A DNA stretch of 64,000 bases, taken from the NCBI RefSeq assembly GCF_019352175.1, contig NZ_JACBYI010000009.1, positions 124,001-188,000 of the forward strand, read 5' to 3'. The notes under the pieces were generated by a model. It saw only the letters and a program-made list of their open reading frames with translations, was not told where the DNA came from and made no database searches. Below are positions 35,321 to 43,955 of the stretch, one piece after another. Position numbers and translations under genes: made by a program. Numbering within the stretch: position 1 is the first letter of the stretch; each line of letters begins with the position of its first letter. Source of the stretch: Paenibacillus sp. S150 (GTDB taxonomy: Bacteria > Bacillota > Bacilli > Paenibacillales > Paenibacillaceae).

Positions 35321-35770
35321 TTGAATAATGAAGAAATGAACAATGGACTGCCGGAGAATTACGGGGAACTGAAGAAGGCTGCCGGACGCTCTGCCGATTG
35401 GAGAGCCCGCCTTGAGGCCGTGGAGGAGCTTGGCCGCTGGAACCATAAACAAATTATTGATACTCTGAATCGTCTGATGATCAGCGATCCTGTATATACC
35501 GTCCAAGAAGCTGCCTATGAGAAGCTGAAGGCCTTCGGTGAAGATGTCAAGGTGCCTTCGAAGAACAAGCCGGAGCTGTTCAGAGGAATATCCAAGATTG
35601 TGCTGCGCATCAAGAAGAGCCTTCCGCGGGACCATTCGTATGAGGAATTCAAGGAGAAGCTGAAGAGGATGCGCATTGATGTCTATGATGCCTATGAAGG
35701 CGAGAAGGGCGAGGATTTTGACGCTTGGCTGCAGAAACTGTGGCTTTCGGCCACTACATCAGAAAGATAA
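35321..35770 (+). CDS. HEAT-repeat-like small protein
   Basis: 149 residues from TTG 35321 (AAGGGG about 11 nt upstream; ATG 35336 is the alternative). Residues 10-75 resemble a HEAT/PBS-lyase-like repeat pair (DWRARLEAVEELGRWNHKQI, DPVYTVQEAAYEKLKAFGED). The C-terminal half is basic, then acidic (SYEEFKEKLKRMRIDVYDAY). Conserved in Bacillales with no known function; cytoplasmic. Single gene ending at a strong terminator. Confidence 0.72.
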   Translation: MNNEEMNNGLPENYGELKKAAGRSADWRARLEAVEELGRWNHKQIIDTLNRLMISDPVYTVQEAAYEKLKAFGEDVKVPSKNKPELFRGISKIVLRIKKSLPRDHSYEEFKEKLKRMRIDVYDAYEGEKGEDFDAWLQKLWLSATTSER

Positions 35771-35771
35771 G

Positions 35772-35812
35772 AAAGCGGAGTGACGGGGGACATGCCTGTT
35801 GCTCCGCTTTTT
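35772..35812 (+). terminator. Intrinsic terminator after the HEAT-like gene
   Basis: AAAGCGGAG (35772-35780) pairs perfectly with CTCCGCTTT (35802-35810) and runs into a T tract. Loop about 21 nt. Confidence 0.75.
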
Positions 35813-35813
35813 C

Positions 35814-36121
35814 AAAAGAGAATTTATAGGTTTCACGCTAAAAATTAGCCTTATCTTTCCCGCGGAAACGGATATACCGTCGTTATAAGGACGGTATATC
35901 CGTTTCCGCTTGCGCAGGATATACGCAGGCTTCTGGAGTGGACGCTCCGCGAACGGAGCGTTGTCCGGGTCGCTGTGGTCTCCAGATTTATTTCATTCCC
36001 CTTAGGAGCTGCGAGGAAATGAGTACCCGCTTTTGTTGACAAAAGCTCCACGGTTTTGGGAGTTTTGTCAACAATGTAGCGGTACTTTATTTCGTCGCAG
36101 TCTCTTAGCGGTGAAAATCCG
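35814..36121. repeat. Dispersed structured repeat, copy B (long form, interrupted)
   Basis: Same order of blocks as copies A, C and D: TTTCACGCTA, AAATTAGCCTTATCTTTC, a central stem and a tail. The central stem is a perfect 18-bp hairpin (35864-35881 with 35890-35907, loop GTTATAAG), where the other copies have a shorter stem with an internal bulge. The long-form tail has a second hairpin ACGCTCCG-CGAA-CGGAGCGT (35942-35961) and the end block CCAGATTTATTTCATTCCCC then TTAGCGGTGAAAATCCG. Compared with copy D it carries a 103-bp insertion (36005-36107). Confidence 0.88.
36005..36107. mobile_element. 99-bp miniature inverted-repeat element inserted in copy B
   Basis: Copy D has ...CCCCTTAGCGGTG..., while copy B has CTTA, 99 extra bp, then CTTA again, which fits a 3-4 bp target duplication. 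The insert is one long imperfect palindrome. Its ends are GGAGCTGCGAGGAAATGAGT and the complement of ACTTTATTTCGTCGCAGTCT. Internally, TTGTTGACAAAAGCTCC is matched by GGGAGTTTTGTCAACAA. It encodes nothing, so it would need a transposase elsewhere. Confidence 0.75.
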
Positions 36122-36224
36122 GAGACCCGGGCGGCCGCTGCCGCTGTTCCGCGGGTCCGTCCGCTCCGCTGTTTAAGCGGAGGGCGGTTCTGTAATCTTT
36201 AAAAAACACAGTAAAGAAACTTAA

Positions 36225-36520
36225 TTTATCCTGAATTGAACCGGAGAATCTGAACACACTGATGGAACGCAAGGATGAGATTCATAGGGGACTGAAGCGA
36301 AGTGTAAAAAGTAACACTAATGGACTAAAATTCTGGATTTAACAGGCTTTAGTGGGATTTTGTATACTTAATGGAGGCCCGCTCCCCCCATACGGCTGAT
36401 TTCATCCGGATTAGTTATACTTTTTCCCACTAGGGATGATCCAGTCTCCGAAGGCGGTGGATTAGTTATCCTTTTTACCACTAAAATGGCTGCCCTTTGG
36501 ATGAATGGTTCAGGTTCCTC
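36225..36520 (+). repeat. Dispersed CACTAAT/AGTGGGA repeat, copy 2
   Basis: Blocks: GAACCGGAGAATCTGAACAC, GGAACGCAAGGA, GTAAAAAGTAACACTAATGG, TTTAGTGGGATTTTGTATAC, CCCCCCATACGGCTGATTTC, GGATTAGTTATACTTTTTCC, and GGATTAGTTATCCTTTTTAC, in the same order as in copy 3 at 54930. A further isolated module (CGATTAGGGAGCCTTTTTCC) is at about 36558. The remainder to 36774 holds no gene. Confidence 0.8.
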
Positions 36521-36774
36521 TTAATGTAGGCGTATTCCTCTGCAAGGGGGCGAAACGGATCGATTAGGGAGCCTTTTTCCCGCTAACGCTTGCGAAAAAG
36601 CGGCTGGGGGGATATGAAGTGACCTTCTCCGCTTGTCAGGAAGATTCTTCAAGATGATTCCGGGAGCTTCCAAAGGCCCGGGTGTCCTTGGCCGCCGCAT
36701 TGCTTAGCTTGGCAGAGGTGTAGTATGGTGGAATTAATGCAATGCTTAAATCTGATCATGCAAAGGATGACAAC

Positions 36775-37374
36775 ATGCGTAAATCTTCATCTGCTGAACA
36801 ATTAACGTGCTTATTTCAGGAATACCTCAAGCTGTCGGCCGTATTGCGCCCCGGGTATATTGCCGGATTAGGCGGCGGAGAAGAAGCGGAAGCATCCGCT
36901 GCAATCAGCGGTATTGTGCCGGACGCGCCGGAGCTTTTACAAGTGATCTACAGCCGGGTTTCCGGTACAGGCAGCGACGAAGAGGAGCCAAGCCTGATCG
37001 AATTCATTCCGGGCTACAGGCTGATTCATATCCGGGAATATGAGCAGGAAATCAAGGTGCTGCGCAGTATTCTGGAAGCGAAGGGCTACAGCGGCGGCGG
37101 AACCGTCCTGCCCGTTCTGACCAACTGCGGCAGTGACTTCATCTGTTATTTCCAGAGTGAAGATGGAACAGAGCGGATCTGTGACCTGCTGCATGCTTAC
37201 GGCGACCTGGCTGTGATGTACAATTCGCCGGAGAAGTTCCTGGAGACCCTTTGCGAGTTCTATAGGCAGGAGGTTTACTTTCTGGATGAGGAAGGCTACC
37301 TGGACTGTGATCTGGTCCTGGAAGGAGAAGTCGGCGCGTCGCTCAATCCGGAGGCGGAATATTGGTCGGAATAA
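36775..37374 (+). CDS. SMI1/KNR4-like (SUKH) protein
   Basis: 199 residues from ATG 36775 (AAAGGA 8 nt upstream); an in-frame ATG at 36742 has no site. The segment PELLQVIYSRVSGTGSDEEE then PSLIEFIPGYRLIHIREYEQ has the look of SMI1/KNR4 (SUKH) proteins: loop after a short helix, then FIPGYxLIxIxEYE. The C-terminal part has GSDFICYFQSEDGTERICDL and ends acidic (EYWSE). SUKH proteins are often immunity proteins to secreted nuclease or deaminase toxins, but no toxin gene is adjacent and many are solitary housekeeping-like genes. Function open. Confidence 0.6.
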   Translation: MRKSSSAEQLTCLFQEYLKLSAVLRPGYIAGLGGGEEAEASAAISGIVPDAPELLQVIYSRVSGTGSDEEEPSLIEFIPGYRLIHIREYEQEIKVLRSILEAKGYSGGGTVLPVLTNCGSDFICYFQSEDGTERICDLLHAYGDLAVMYNSPEKFLETLCEFYRQEVYFLDEEGYLDCDLVLEGEVGASLNPEAEYWSE

Positions 37375-37393
37375 TTTCAAGCACACCAAAACA

Positions 37394-37426
37394 ACGGGTG
37401 CCTTCCTTAATGCGGAGGGCACCCGT
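37394..37426. terminator. Hairpin between convergent genes
   Basis: ACGGGTGCC (37394-37402) pairs perfectly with GGCACCCGT (37418-37426), extended by TTCC/GGAG. It lies between the ends of two convergent genes and may serve both. No strong T tract on either side. Confidence 0.55.
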
Positions 37427-37476
37427 TCGCTATAATTGAAGCAATTACCGCAGCTCTGCTCCTGCCGGTGAAGCGT

Positions 37477-39069
37477 TTATTCCCGGGCAGCTCTCTTTTC
37501 CTGCTCGCGCAGCTCAACGCGCCGGATCTTGCCGGAGGCGGTTTTCGGAAGATCGGGGATGAACGCAATTTTACGCGGGTATTTGTAAGGCGCAGTCCAT
37601 TCTTTGACATGGGCCTGCAGCTCTTTTACCAGCTCGGGTGTACCGGCACTGTCGTCCTTCAGCACCACGAAGGCTTTGACGACCGAGCCGCGGATCTCGT
37701 CAGGGCTTGCCACTACAGCGCATTCCTTGACCAGCGCATGCTTCATCAAGGCTTCCTCCACTTCAAACGGCCCGATGGTATACCCTGAGCTGATGATAAT
37801 GTCGTCGCCCCGGCCTTCGAACCAGAAGTAGCCGTCTTCATCCTTGCGCGCCCGGTCTCCGGTGACAAAGTAATCCCCATGCGAGCAGTTCACCTTGCGC
37901 TCAGGGTCCTTGTAATAGTTCTGGAACAAGGCCGGCATGCTTAAGTGCACGGCAATATCTCCAACGACTCCCGCAGGCAGCGGAATTCCTTCCTCGTCAA
38001 TCACCTCGACAATGCCCGGAGCAATCGATTTGCCCATGGAGCCGACCCGGATCGGTTCATCCTTCAGCGCTGCGATGATCAGCGTACTCTCAGTCTGCCC
38101 GTAGCCGTCACGGATCGTAATGTCAAAATGCTCCCGGAAGGTGTTGATAACCTCCTGGTTCAGCGGCTCGCCTGCGGACACGGCGCAGCGCAGCTTCGAC
38201 AGATCAAACTGGGCCAGGCCTTCGGTCTTGGCCATCAGGCGGTATTCGGTCGGTGTGCAGCACAATACCTGAATGCCCTGATCCTGGAGCAGCTGCAAGT
38301 ACCGGTCCGGATGAAACGGGCCATTGTAGACAAAGCCGGTTGCGCCATTGCCGAGAACAGTGAGAAAAGGGCTCCAGATCCATTTCTGCCAGCCCGGGGC
38401 GGCGGTGGCCCAGACGGTATCGGATTCCCGGATATCCAGCCACAGGGACGATACAATCTTCAGGTGGGCGTAACCCCAGCCATGGGTATGAACCACGGCC
38501 TTCGGATTGCCGGTCGTTCCCGACGTGTATGCCAGAATGGCGATATCCTCGCGGCGGCTGGCTACGGCAGTGAATGTCTCCGGCTGGCCGTTCATCAGGC
38601 CCTCAAGGTCCGTCCATCCGCTGTCAAGCTCTGCTTCATTTCCGCCAACGGAGAGCCGGTAATCGAGCGCAGGCAGATCCCCGGTGATTTTATTGACTTC
38701 TCCGGTCACTTCGGACCAGACAATGACGGCTCTGGCTTCGGAGTGGCGCAGCCGGTAAGCCAGATCCTTGGCCCGCAGCATTTCGGAGGAGGGGATAACG
38801 GCAAGCCCCAGCTTCAGGCAGGCCAGATAAATAACATAAGCAATAATCCGGCGCGGAACCATGACAAGCACGCGGTCCCCCTGCGCAAGACCAAGCCCGG
38901 ACAGCCCGCCGGCAAGGCGGTTGGCCTGCTTCGTTAGGTCGCCGTAGGTGATTTCTTCGTAATTCCCGTTCTCCTGCAGCCACTTCAGCGCAATCTTTCC
39001 GGCTGGATGCTGCTCCATTTCTGAAGTGAGATTGTAGAATTCAGGTGCAATCCACTGATGATTATCCAA
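37477..39069 (-). CDS. mbcS: Acyl-CoA synthetase, MbcS type (short/branched-chain acyl-CoA ligase)
   Basis: 530 residues. The AMP-forming synthetase motifs are intact: P-loop LAYTSGTTGNPKAVVHTHGW, the aromatic gate GYGQTESTLI, hinge GDRARKDEDGYFWFEGRGDD and the C-terminal catalytic lysine in PKTASGKIRRVELR. The N-terminus MDNHQWIAPEFYNLTSEMEQ resembles Bacillus MbcS, which makes 2-methylbutyryl-, isobutyryl- and isovaleryl-CoA primers for branched-chain fatty acids. That substrate is inferred from overall similarity. A TAGGAGAG site precedes the ATG on the minus strand. Stand-alone gene. Confidence 0.85.
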   Translation of the reverse strand: MDNHQWIAPEFYNLTSEMEQHPAGKIALKWLQENGNYEEITYGDLTKQANRLAGGLSGLGLAQGDRVLVMVPRRIIAYVIYLACLKLGLAVIPSSEMLRAKDLAYRLRHSEARAVIVWSEVTGEVNKITGDLPALDYRLSVGGNEAELDSGWTDLEGLMNGQPETFTAVASRREDIAILAYTSGTTGNPKAVVHTHGWGYAHLKIVSSLWLDIRESDTVWATAAPGWQKWIWSPFLTVLGNGATGFVYNGPFHPDRYLQLLQDQGIQVLCCTPTEYRLMAKTEGLAQFDLSKLRCAVSAGEPLNQEVINTFREHFDITIRDGYGQTESTLIIAALKDEPIRVGSMGKSIAPGIVEVIDEEGIPLPAGVVGDIAVHLSMPALFQNYYKDPERKVNCSHGDYFVTGDRARKDEDGYFWFEGRGDDIIISSGYTIGPFEVEEALMKHALVKECAVVASPDEIRGSVVKAFVVLKDDSAGTPELVKELQAHVKEWTAPYKYPRKIAFIPDLPKTASGKIRRVELREQEKRAARE

Positions 39070-39239
39070 AATAAATCTCTCCTAATGTAAACATGATGGG
39101 GTTTGTTAATAGATACAGTATATCACGTTCTCCTAGTACCAGATGCTAATTGCAGCAGAACGAAGCAGAGAATCTTCTGTGACTATTCTTATTTTGTTAT
39201 AATGCAGAAATATAGAGTGATCTGCAGGGAGGGAGCATT

Positions 39240-40091
39240 ATGGGGCTTGTCTTTGTCTACGGAACACTGCGGCAAGGGGAACAATATCATCACTTGCTGG
39301 GCGGCAGCGGATTATTCTCTGCACAGGCGCAGGTGAAGGGGAGGCTTGAGGATACAGGTCTGGGCTATCCCGTGCTGATTGAAGGGGAAGGACGCGTGGC
39401 CGGAGAGCTGTACGAGATCACGGAAGCTGTGCTTAAGCGGTTGGATGAGCTGGAGGATTACTATGGACCGGATGATGAACGGAATGAATATGAACGGATC
39501 AGGGCAGAAGCAAGCACGGATAACGGAAAGGTGGAGTCGTGGCTGTATGTGTACCGGCATGCGCGGCGGCATAACGCCATCCCCGAAGGGGACTGGAAGC
39601 TGTACAGGCTGAAGCAAGCGGAGAATTTGCTCTATTTTGCCTACGGAAGCTGCATGGACCTGCAGCGGATTGAGCAGGCCGGAAGGGAAGGCTGCTTCAG
39701 CGGCGAGGAAGGACGCGGTGTGCTCGAAGGCTTCGGGGTGGCATTCACCCTGCCGCTTGCGGATGGCGGACGGGCTGATCTTGTGGAGCGCGCAGGCAGA
39801 GCTGAAGGCAAGCTGTACCGGATTACCCGCGAATGTCTGGAGAATTATTTGTACGCCAGAGAGGGCGTGGAAGAAGGATTATACCGTCCAGCAGTGGTGC
39901 GGGTGCAGCGCGGGAACGGAGCATCCGAGGATGCGGTTGTTTTTGTTGTGGCGGATAAAAAAGCGGAGACGGCTCCGCCCGCGCATTATATGCAGGAGAT
40001 TCTCCGGGGCGCACGTCCGGTGGTTTCTGCCGGTTATTATGCCGCCCTGGAGAAGCGGTTTAGAATGGAGTTCGGTTATTGTGACATATGA
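39240..40091 (+). CDS. Tandem gamma-glutamylcyclotransferase-like (AIG2) protein
   Basis: 283 residues; GGGAGGGAG lies 7 nt upstream of the ATG. Two GGCT-fold domains sit in one chain: domain 1 (1-115) starts with the signature VFVYGTLRQGEQYHHLL and contains LKRLDELEDYYG (catalytic-type Glu); domain 2 (about 130-283) starts with LLYFAYGSCMDLQRIEQAG, the ChaC/GGCT_2-like signature, with LYRITRECLENYLYAREGVE. GGCT enzymes release 5-oxoproline from gamma-glutamyl compounds or gamma-glutamylamines. The fusion of an AIG2-type and a GGCT_2-type domain is unusual. It overlaps the acetyltransferase gene downstream by 11 bp. Confidence 0.8.
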   Translation: MGLVFVYGTLRQGEQYHHLLGGSGLFSAQAQVKGRLEDTGLGYPVLIEGEGRVAGELYEITEAVLKRLDELEDYYGPDDERNEYERIRAEASTDNGKVESWLYVYRHARRHNAIPEGDWKLYRLKQAENLLYFAYGSCMDLQRIEQAGREGCFSGEEGRGVLEGFGVAFTLPLADGGRADLVERAGRAEGKLYRITRECLENYLYAREGVEEGLYRPAVVRVQRGNGASEDAVVFVVADKKAETAPPAHYMQEILRGARPVVSAGYYAALEKRFRMEFGYCDI

Positions 40092-40638
40092 TGCAGAAAG
40101 CGGGAAGATGATTATGAACCCTACAGCCTTTGAAGAGGTTTATGCCATTATGGAAGCCTCCTTTCCTGACACTGAGTTCAGAACCTACAACGGGCAAAAG
40201 GCGTTGCTCAGCCACCGCCATTATCGTCTGTACACCGAGCGCGATGCGGAGAACCGCATTCTGGCCTTTCTGGCCGCCTGGGAATTCCCGGAGCTGCGGT
40301 TTGTCGAGCATCTTGCCGTCAATCCGGAGATCAGAGGGAGCGGCATCGGGAAGAAGCTGATGCAGGCTTATCTCAGCCGTCCCGGCAAGCCGGTTATGCT
40401 GGAGGTGGAGCTGCCGGAAGGGAAGCTTGCGCAGCGCAGGATTGGCTTTTATGAGCGGCTGGGCTTTCACATGAATCCGTTTGACTACGTGCAGCCTCCG
40501 CTGCGGACAGGACAGGCCGCTCTGCCGCTGCGCATCATGACCTGCCCCCGGCAGGCCACGCTGCAGGAGTTCAGGTTGTACAGAGACCTCCTGTACGCTG
40601 AGGTGTACAACATACAGGTTCCCGGCCGACGCCGATAG
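40081..40638 (+). CDS. GNAT-family N-acetyltransferase
   Basis: 185 residues from GTG 40081, which overlaps the end of the GGCT gene; ATG 40108 is an alternative. The acetyl-CoA-binding motif A is present as EHLAVNPEIRGSGIGKKLMQ (V-N-P-x5-G-x-G/A), followed by VMLEVELPEG and FYERLGFHMNPFDYVQPPLR. Cytoplasmic enzyme that acetylates an amine; substrate unknown. Translational overlap suggests a functional link with the GGCT-like protein, for instance gamma-glutamyl amine metabolism, but this is inference. Confidence 0.82.
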   Translation: MTYDAESGKMIMNPTAFEEVYAIMEASFPDTEFRTYNGQKALLSHRHYRLYTERDAENRILAFLAAWEFPELRFVEHLAVNPEIRGSGIGKKLMQAYLSRPGKPVMLEVELPEGKLAQRRIGFYERLGFHMNPFDYVQPPLRTGQAALPLRIMTCPRQATLQEFRLYRDLLYAEVYNIQVPGRRR

Positions 40639-40757
40639 TCCCCGGGCTGCCGCTTGGAATTAGTTCTTTACAATCACGATACAAGTTGGAAACAAGTTCA
40701 TGATTAAATGTATCCATGGCAGGCACACAACAAACGAGCTTACAAGGAGACGATGTC

Positions 40758-41474
40758 ATGAAAAGCAAAAAAATGATCATAGCAACGATGGTATTCGGAA
40801 TGGCAGTTACAGGCTCGGCGGGAGTATATGCGGGAACCAACCTGCAGAAGATCAGCGCATATCTTAACCACAGCATTAGATTCACGGTAAACGGAGCCGC
40901 ATATACACCGGTGGACAACAATGGCAAGACGCTTGTGCCGATCACTTACAATGACACAACTTATCTGCCTGTCCGTGCGCTGGCGAACGCACTGAAAGTG
41001 CCGGTTACCTTCAATCCTTCAACCAATCAGGTTATTCTCGGTTCGGCAGCGGGAACAACAACGCCGGGTAATGGCTCGGAAATCACTGTGGCCGCTGTCC
41101 AATACAGCGCTGCGCAAAAAGAAGCCATCCATAAGGCCTTTGCCGCCTTCCAGGGCTTCGAAGCTGCTTATGCACCGCTGCAGATGATCAGCGGAGACGC
41201 CTTCCAGAAGGCAGCCGAAGGCTCCGATGGCGTAAGATTCCTCTTCAATCATATGAATGTGGACATCTCGCCGCGCGATTACTCCTATGAGTATGACGGC
41301 ACGACAGTGAAGCTGTCGGGCGGGGCGGAAGGCAAATGGTATACCCCTTCGGATATCCCTATGCTGACCTTCAAGCTGGATGACCGCTATGTCACCCTCA
41401 GCTCTCCGGACAAAGCGCTGAGCAAGGCCCAGCTTGAGAAAGTGGCTGCAGGTGTAGCGAAATTAAGCAATTAA
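40758..41474 (+). CDS. Secreted stalk-domain (copper amine oxidase N-terminal-like) protein
   Basis: 238 residues from ATG 40758 (AAGGAGA 9 nt upstream). A signal peptide (MKSKKMIIATMVFGMAVTGS, cleavage after VYA near residue 26) precedes a Cu_amine_oxidN1-type stalk domain at about 35-95: IRFTVNGAAYTPVDNNGKTL, VPITYNDTTYLPVRALANAL. The C-terminal half (about 110-238) is a small unknown domain. Paenibacilli carry many such exported stalk proteins; the domain helps anchor or dimerise and does not imply amine oxidase activity. Single-gene unit ending at a terminator. Confidence 0.85.
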   Translation: MKSKKMIIATMVFGMAVTGSAGVYAGTNLQKISAYLNHSIRFTVNGAAYTPVDNNGKTLVPITYNDTTYLPVRALANALKVPVTFNPSTNQVILGSAAGTTTPGNGSEITVAAVQYSAAQKEAIHKAFAAFQGFEAAYAPLQMISGDAFQKAAEGSDGVRFLFNHMNVDISPRDYSYEYDGTTVKLSGGAEGKWYTPSDIPMLTFKLDDRYVTLSSPDKALSKAQLEKVAAGVAKLSN

Positions 41475-41544
41475 CCCGATTAACCCGATTTACCGCCAGC
41501 ACTTCCTTGTAATATAGATAGAAGCATATCTCTGTAAGCAGTAC

Positions 41545-41598
41545 AAAAGGGATGTCCGTCAAAGCCGGTTGAACTGGCTTAATGCGGGCATCCCTTTT
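41545..41598 (+). terminator. Intrinsic terminator after the stalk protein gene
   Basis: AAAAGGGATGTCCG (41545-41558) pairs with CGGGCATCCCTTTT (41585-41598) with one mismatch; inner AGCC/GGCT pairs extend it. The T tract on the plus side and the A tract on the other make it usable from both strands, including the convergent DUF4023 gene. Confidence 0.75.
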
Positions 41599-41608
41599 AC
41601 GCTTGGTG

Positions 41609-41734
41609 CTATTTATTGGAGCTGTGCTGCTTGTTTGCCAACCGGGCCTCCGGTGAGCCTTTGCCGCGGCGCTTGTTCTTCTCCGCTTTCTTCATGTTCT
41701 CCTGAAACTTCTCCACGAATTCGTGCGTGTTCAT
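41609..41734 (-). CDS. DUF4023-type microprotein
   Basis: 41 residues from ATG 41734, with a strong AGGAGG 8 nt upstream; the open frame extends back to 41821 but without a site. It starts MNTHEFVEKFQENMKKAEKN and ends RGKGSPEARLANKQHSSNK, a Lys-rich soluble peptide whose THEFVEKxxEN...GKGxPxxxLxNKQH pattern I associate with DUF4023, found across Bacillales. Function unknown. It shares a bidirectional terminator with the stalk gene. Confidence 0.7.
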   Translation of the reverse strand: MNTHEFVEKFQENMKKAEKNKRRGKGSPEARLANKQHSSNK

Positions 41735-42131
41735 CGGTTTCCTCCTAGAAGTGTTTTGAACGGTACACCTGCTTCGGAAGCAAATGCTGAACTCTGCCAG
41801 CGTTGCTTCATACAATAACACCTGCTGTTACTGTGTCCACTTTTGCAGAGGCCCATACCCGGCGAGGCGGTGCCTGGGCCAAGGAAGATCCATATGAGGG
41901 TGTGCGGAAAACGGCCATATTTAATTTGTACAGTAAACCTTTACTTTCTACCCTGTTTGCACCTCTAACCTTACCTTATTGTTGAAATAGAAAAGATGAC
42001 TGTCCGCCCATACAAAAACGGCAACAGTTGTTTCCGCGGCGTGATATAATTTGACAATCCGGTTAAAATATAAGGCTGAAGTGTGAATTCACAATTCACC
42101 AGGCTGCAGGGGTAGGGGGGATACGTACATC
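41735..42131 (+). promoter_or_regulatory. Intergenic region with a possible promoter for the two-component system
   Basis: No gene is supported. A perfect -10 TATAAT at 42044-42049 has a weak -35 (GCAACA, 42021-42026) at 17-bp spacing. TTGACA at 42051-42056 is followed by TATAAG at unsuitable spacing. Either would drive yesM-type gene expression; AGGGGGG at about 42114 is its ribosome site. Confidence 0.35.
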
Positions 42132-43955
42132 ATGCTTCCGGGGAAATGGTACAAAAAGCATTTTAAAAATAATCTGTTTATGAAGATCATCCTGATCTTC
42201 TCCATTATAGCTGTGGTTACGACGATTACGTTCTCCTATCTGATGTTCCTCCTGATGTCGCAATCCGTAGTGCAGCGGCAGCTGGAGATTCAGAAAAGGA
42301 CTGTTGAGAGCGTGAACAATTATATGCAGCAAAAATATGACGCTGTGCAGACGATGATGCGCGATGTTTACCGGGACAGTGAATTGACGGCGAATACTTC
42401 CTATCTGCTGGAGCATCCTTATCAGGATTATGTAACCTACAGGCTTGACCGTTATTTTAACGAGAGCAGCACGACTGCGGACAGCGTACAGTTCTTCCGG
42501 AACCGGATGGAGGATGATACGGATATCCGCAGGCTGCTGCTCTACAGCTCGGCCAGACAGCAGCTGTTTGTATTCAATGAACGGGAGAACTTCAATATTA
42601 TCTCCACCAATGCTGCACGGTCGCTTGTTCCGGACGCACTGTATTTGGAAGAAGCCAGCAGTGTGGCGATTCCGAATATTTGGGTCAGCCGCACCATATC
42701 CCTTGAGGATTCCCCTATGTTCTCCATCCGTGTGCCTATTAATGACAAGCAGTCGCTGCGCAACATCGGACAGCTGCTGGTATTCTATAATGCGGAACGT
42801 GTCTGGGAGAGCATGGGCGATTACAAGGATGATTTCAAAGGGGATATTATTGTGCTCTCGGCTGACAATGATGTGCTTTTTGACAGCTCGGGAACTTTTT
42901 ACGGCAAGAAGTATCCTCATCCAGAGCAGATTGAAGCGATTTATGCGGATGGTGAAGAAGTGGACGGTATGGTGATTACGAAGCTGACGAACAGCCAGGG
43001 GGGCTTTACCGTGCTCAGTGCGGTTCCGGAGAAGGAGCTTGCGGCCACCTACAGCGGTCTGCGCAACATGATTATAACCATCTGTCTCGTCTGTATCCTG
43101 TTCGCGGTAATAACGCCCTCTCTGTTCATCAGCAATTTCGCCACCCGGGCGCATAATATTATCCGCTTCACCCGCAAAGTGAAGAACGGGGATCTTGAAG
43201 CCCGGATTGCGGACGTCAAGGAAGACGAGCTGGGCCAGATTTCCAAAAGCTTCAATGATATGCTGGACGAGCTTAACCGTTATATCGACAGGGTATTTAA
43301 GGCGGAGATTAAGCAGAAGCACAGCGAGATTTCGGCGCTGGAGGCAAGGGTTAATCCGCATTTTTTATATAATACCCTGGAAGTCATCCGCATGCGGGCG
43401 ATTTCCCAGGGAGCGGCGGATGTGGGCGAGATGATCTACAGCCTGTCCGTCCTGTTCAAAAGCTATGTTCATCCCAAGGCGAAGCATACGATGAAGGATG
43501 AGCTGGAAGCCTGCCGGCTGTATCTGGAGCTGTTCCGCATCCGGTACAAGGACAAATTCTCCTATGATCTCTACTGCCCCAAGGAGCTGGAAGGTCGGAT
43601 TGTCCTGAAAATGTCGCTGCAGCCCATCGTGGAGAATTATATCCTGCACGGCATGCGGACGGACCGCAGCGATAACCGTATCTCAATTCAGCTGGCCAAG
43701 GAAGGCGGGATTCTGCGCGCCGTGGTTACCGATAATGGCCGGGGCATCAAGCATGAGCGGCTTGTGCAGATCCAGGATGATCTGCAGCACACGGACAGCT
43801 CCACGCAGTCCTTCGGCCTGCGGAGCATTCACGAGCGGATGAAGCTGCTGTACGGGGAGCCGCACGGTATTAAGGTGGAGAGCGAAGAAGGCAACGGAAC
43901 CACGGTCACTGTGAGTTTTCCTGACCTGGGAGAGGAGGAGCCAACCTATGTATAA
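42132..43955 (+). CDS. Sensor histidine kinase, YesM type
   Basis: 607 residues. TM1 at about 20-42, an extracellular Cache-like sensor domain (about 45-300), TM2 (about 312-332), HAMP (about 335-390), then the His_kinase block LEARVNPHFLYNTLEVIRMR with the phosphorylated His410, and a C-terminal HATPase domain (N-box VENYILHGM, G1 VVTDNGRGI). It senses an extracellular sugar or its transport protein and phosphorylates the response regulator encoded next, whose start overlaps its stop. The gene cluster suggests the signal is a mannose-containing glycan breakdown product (inference). Confidence 0.93.
   Translation: MLPGKWYKKHFKNNLFMKIILIFSIIAVVTTITFSYLMFLLMSQSVVQRQLEIQKRTVESVNNYMQQKYDAVQTMMRDVYRDSELTANTSYLLEHPYQDYVTYRLDRYFNESSTTADSVQFFRNRMEDDTDIRRLLLYSSARQQLFVFNERENFNIISTNAARSLVPDALYLEEASSVAIPNIWVSRTISLEDSPMFSIRVPINDKQSLRNIGQLLVFYNAERVWESMGDYKDDFKGDIIVLSADNDVLFDSSGTFYGKKYPHPEQIEAIYADGEEVDGMVITKLTNSQGGFTVLSAVPEKELAATYSGLRNMIITICLVCILFAVITPSLFISNFATRAHNIIRFTRKVKNGDLEARIADVKEDELGQISKSFNDMLDELNRYIDRVFKAEIKQKHSEISALEARVNPHFLYNTLEVIRMRAISQGAADVGEMIYSLSVLFKSYVHPKAKHTMKDELEACRLYLELFRIRYKDKFSYDLYCPKELEGRIVLKMSLQPIVENYILHGMRTDRSDNRISIQLAKEGGILRAVVTDNGRGIKHERLVQIQDDLQHTDSSTQSFGLRSIHERMKLLYGEPHGIKVESEEGNGTTVTVSFPDLGEEEPTYV

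Noticed and set aside
36775..37374. Contact-dependent toxin immunity system
   Set aside because: The SUKH-like gene has no toxin or secretion gene beside it, so an immunity role is not supported.
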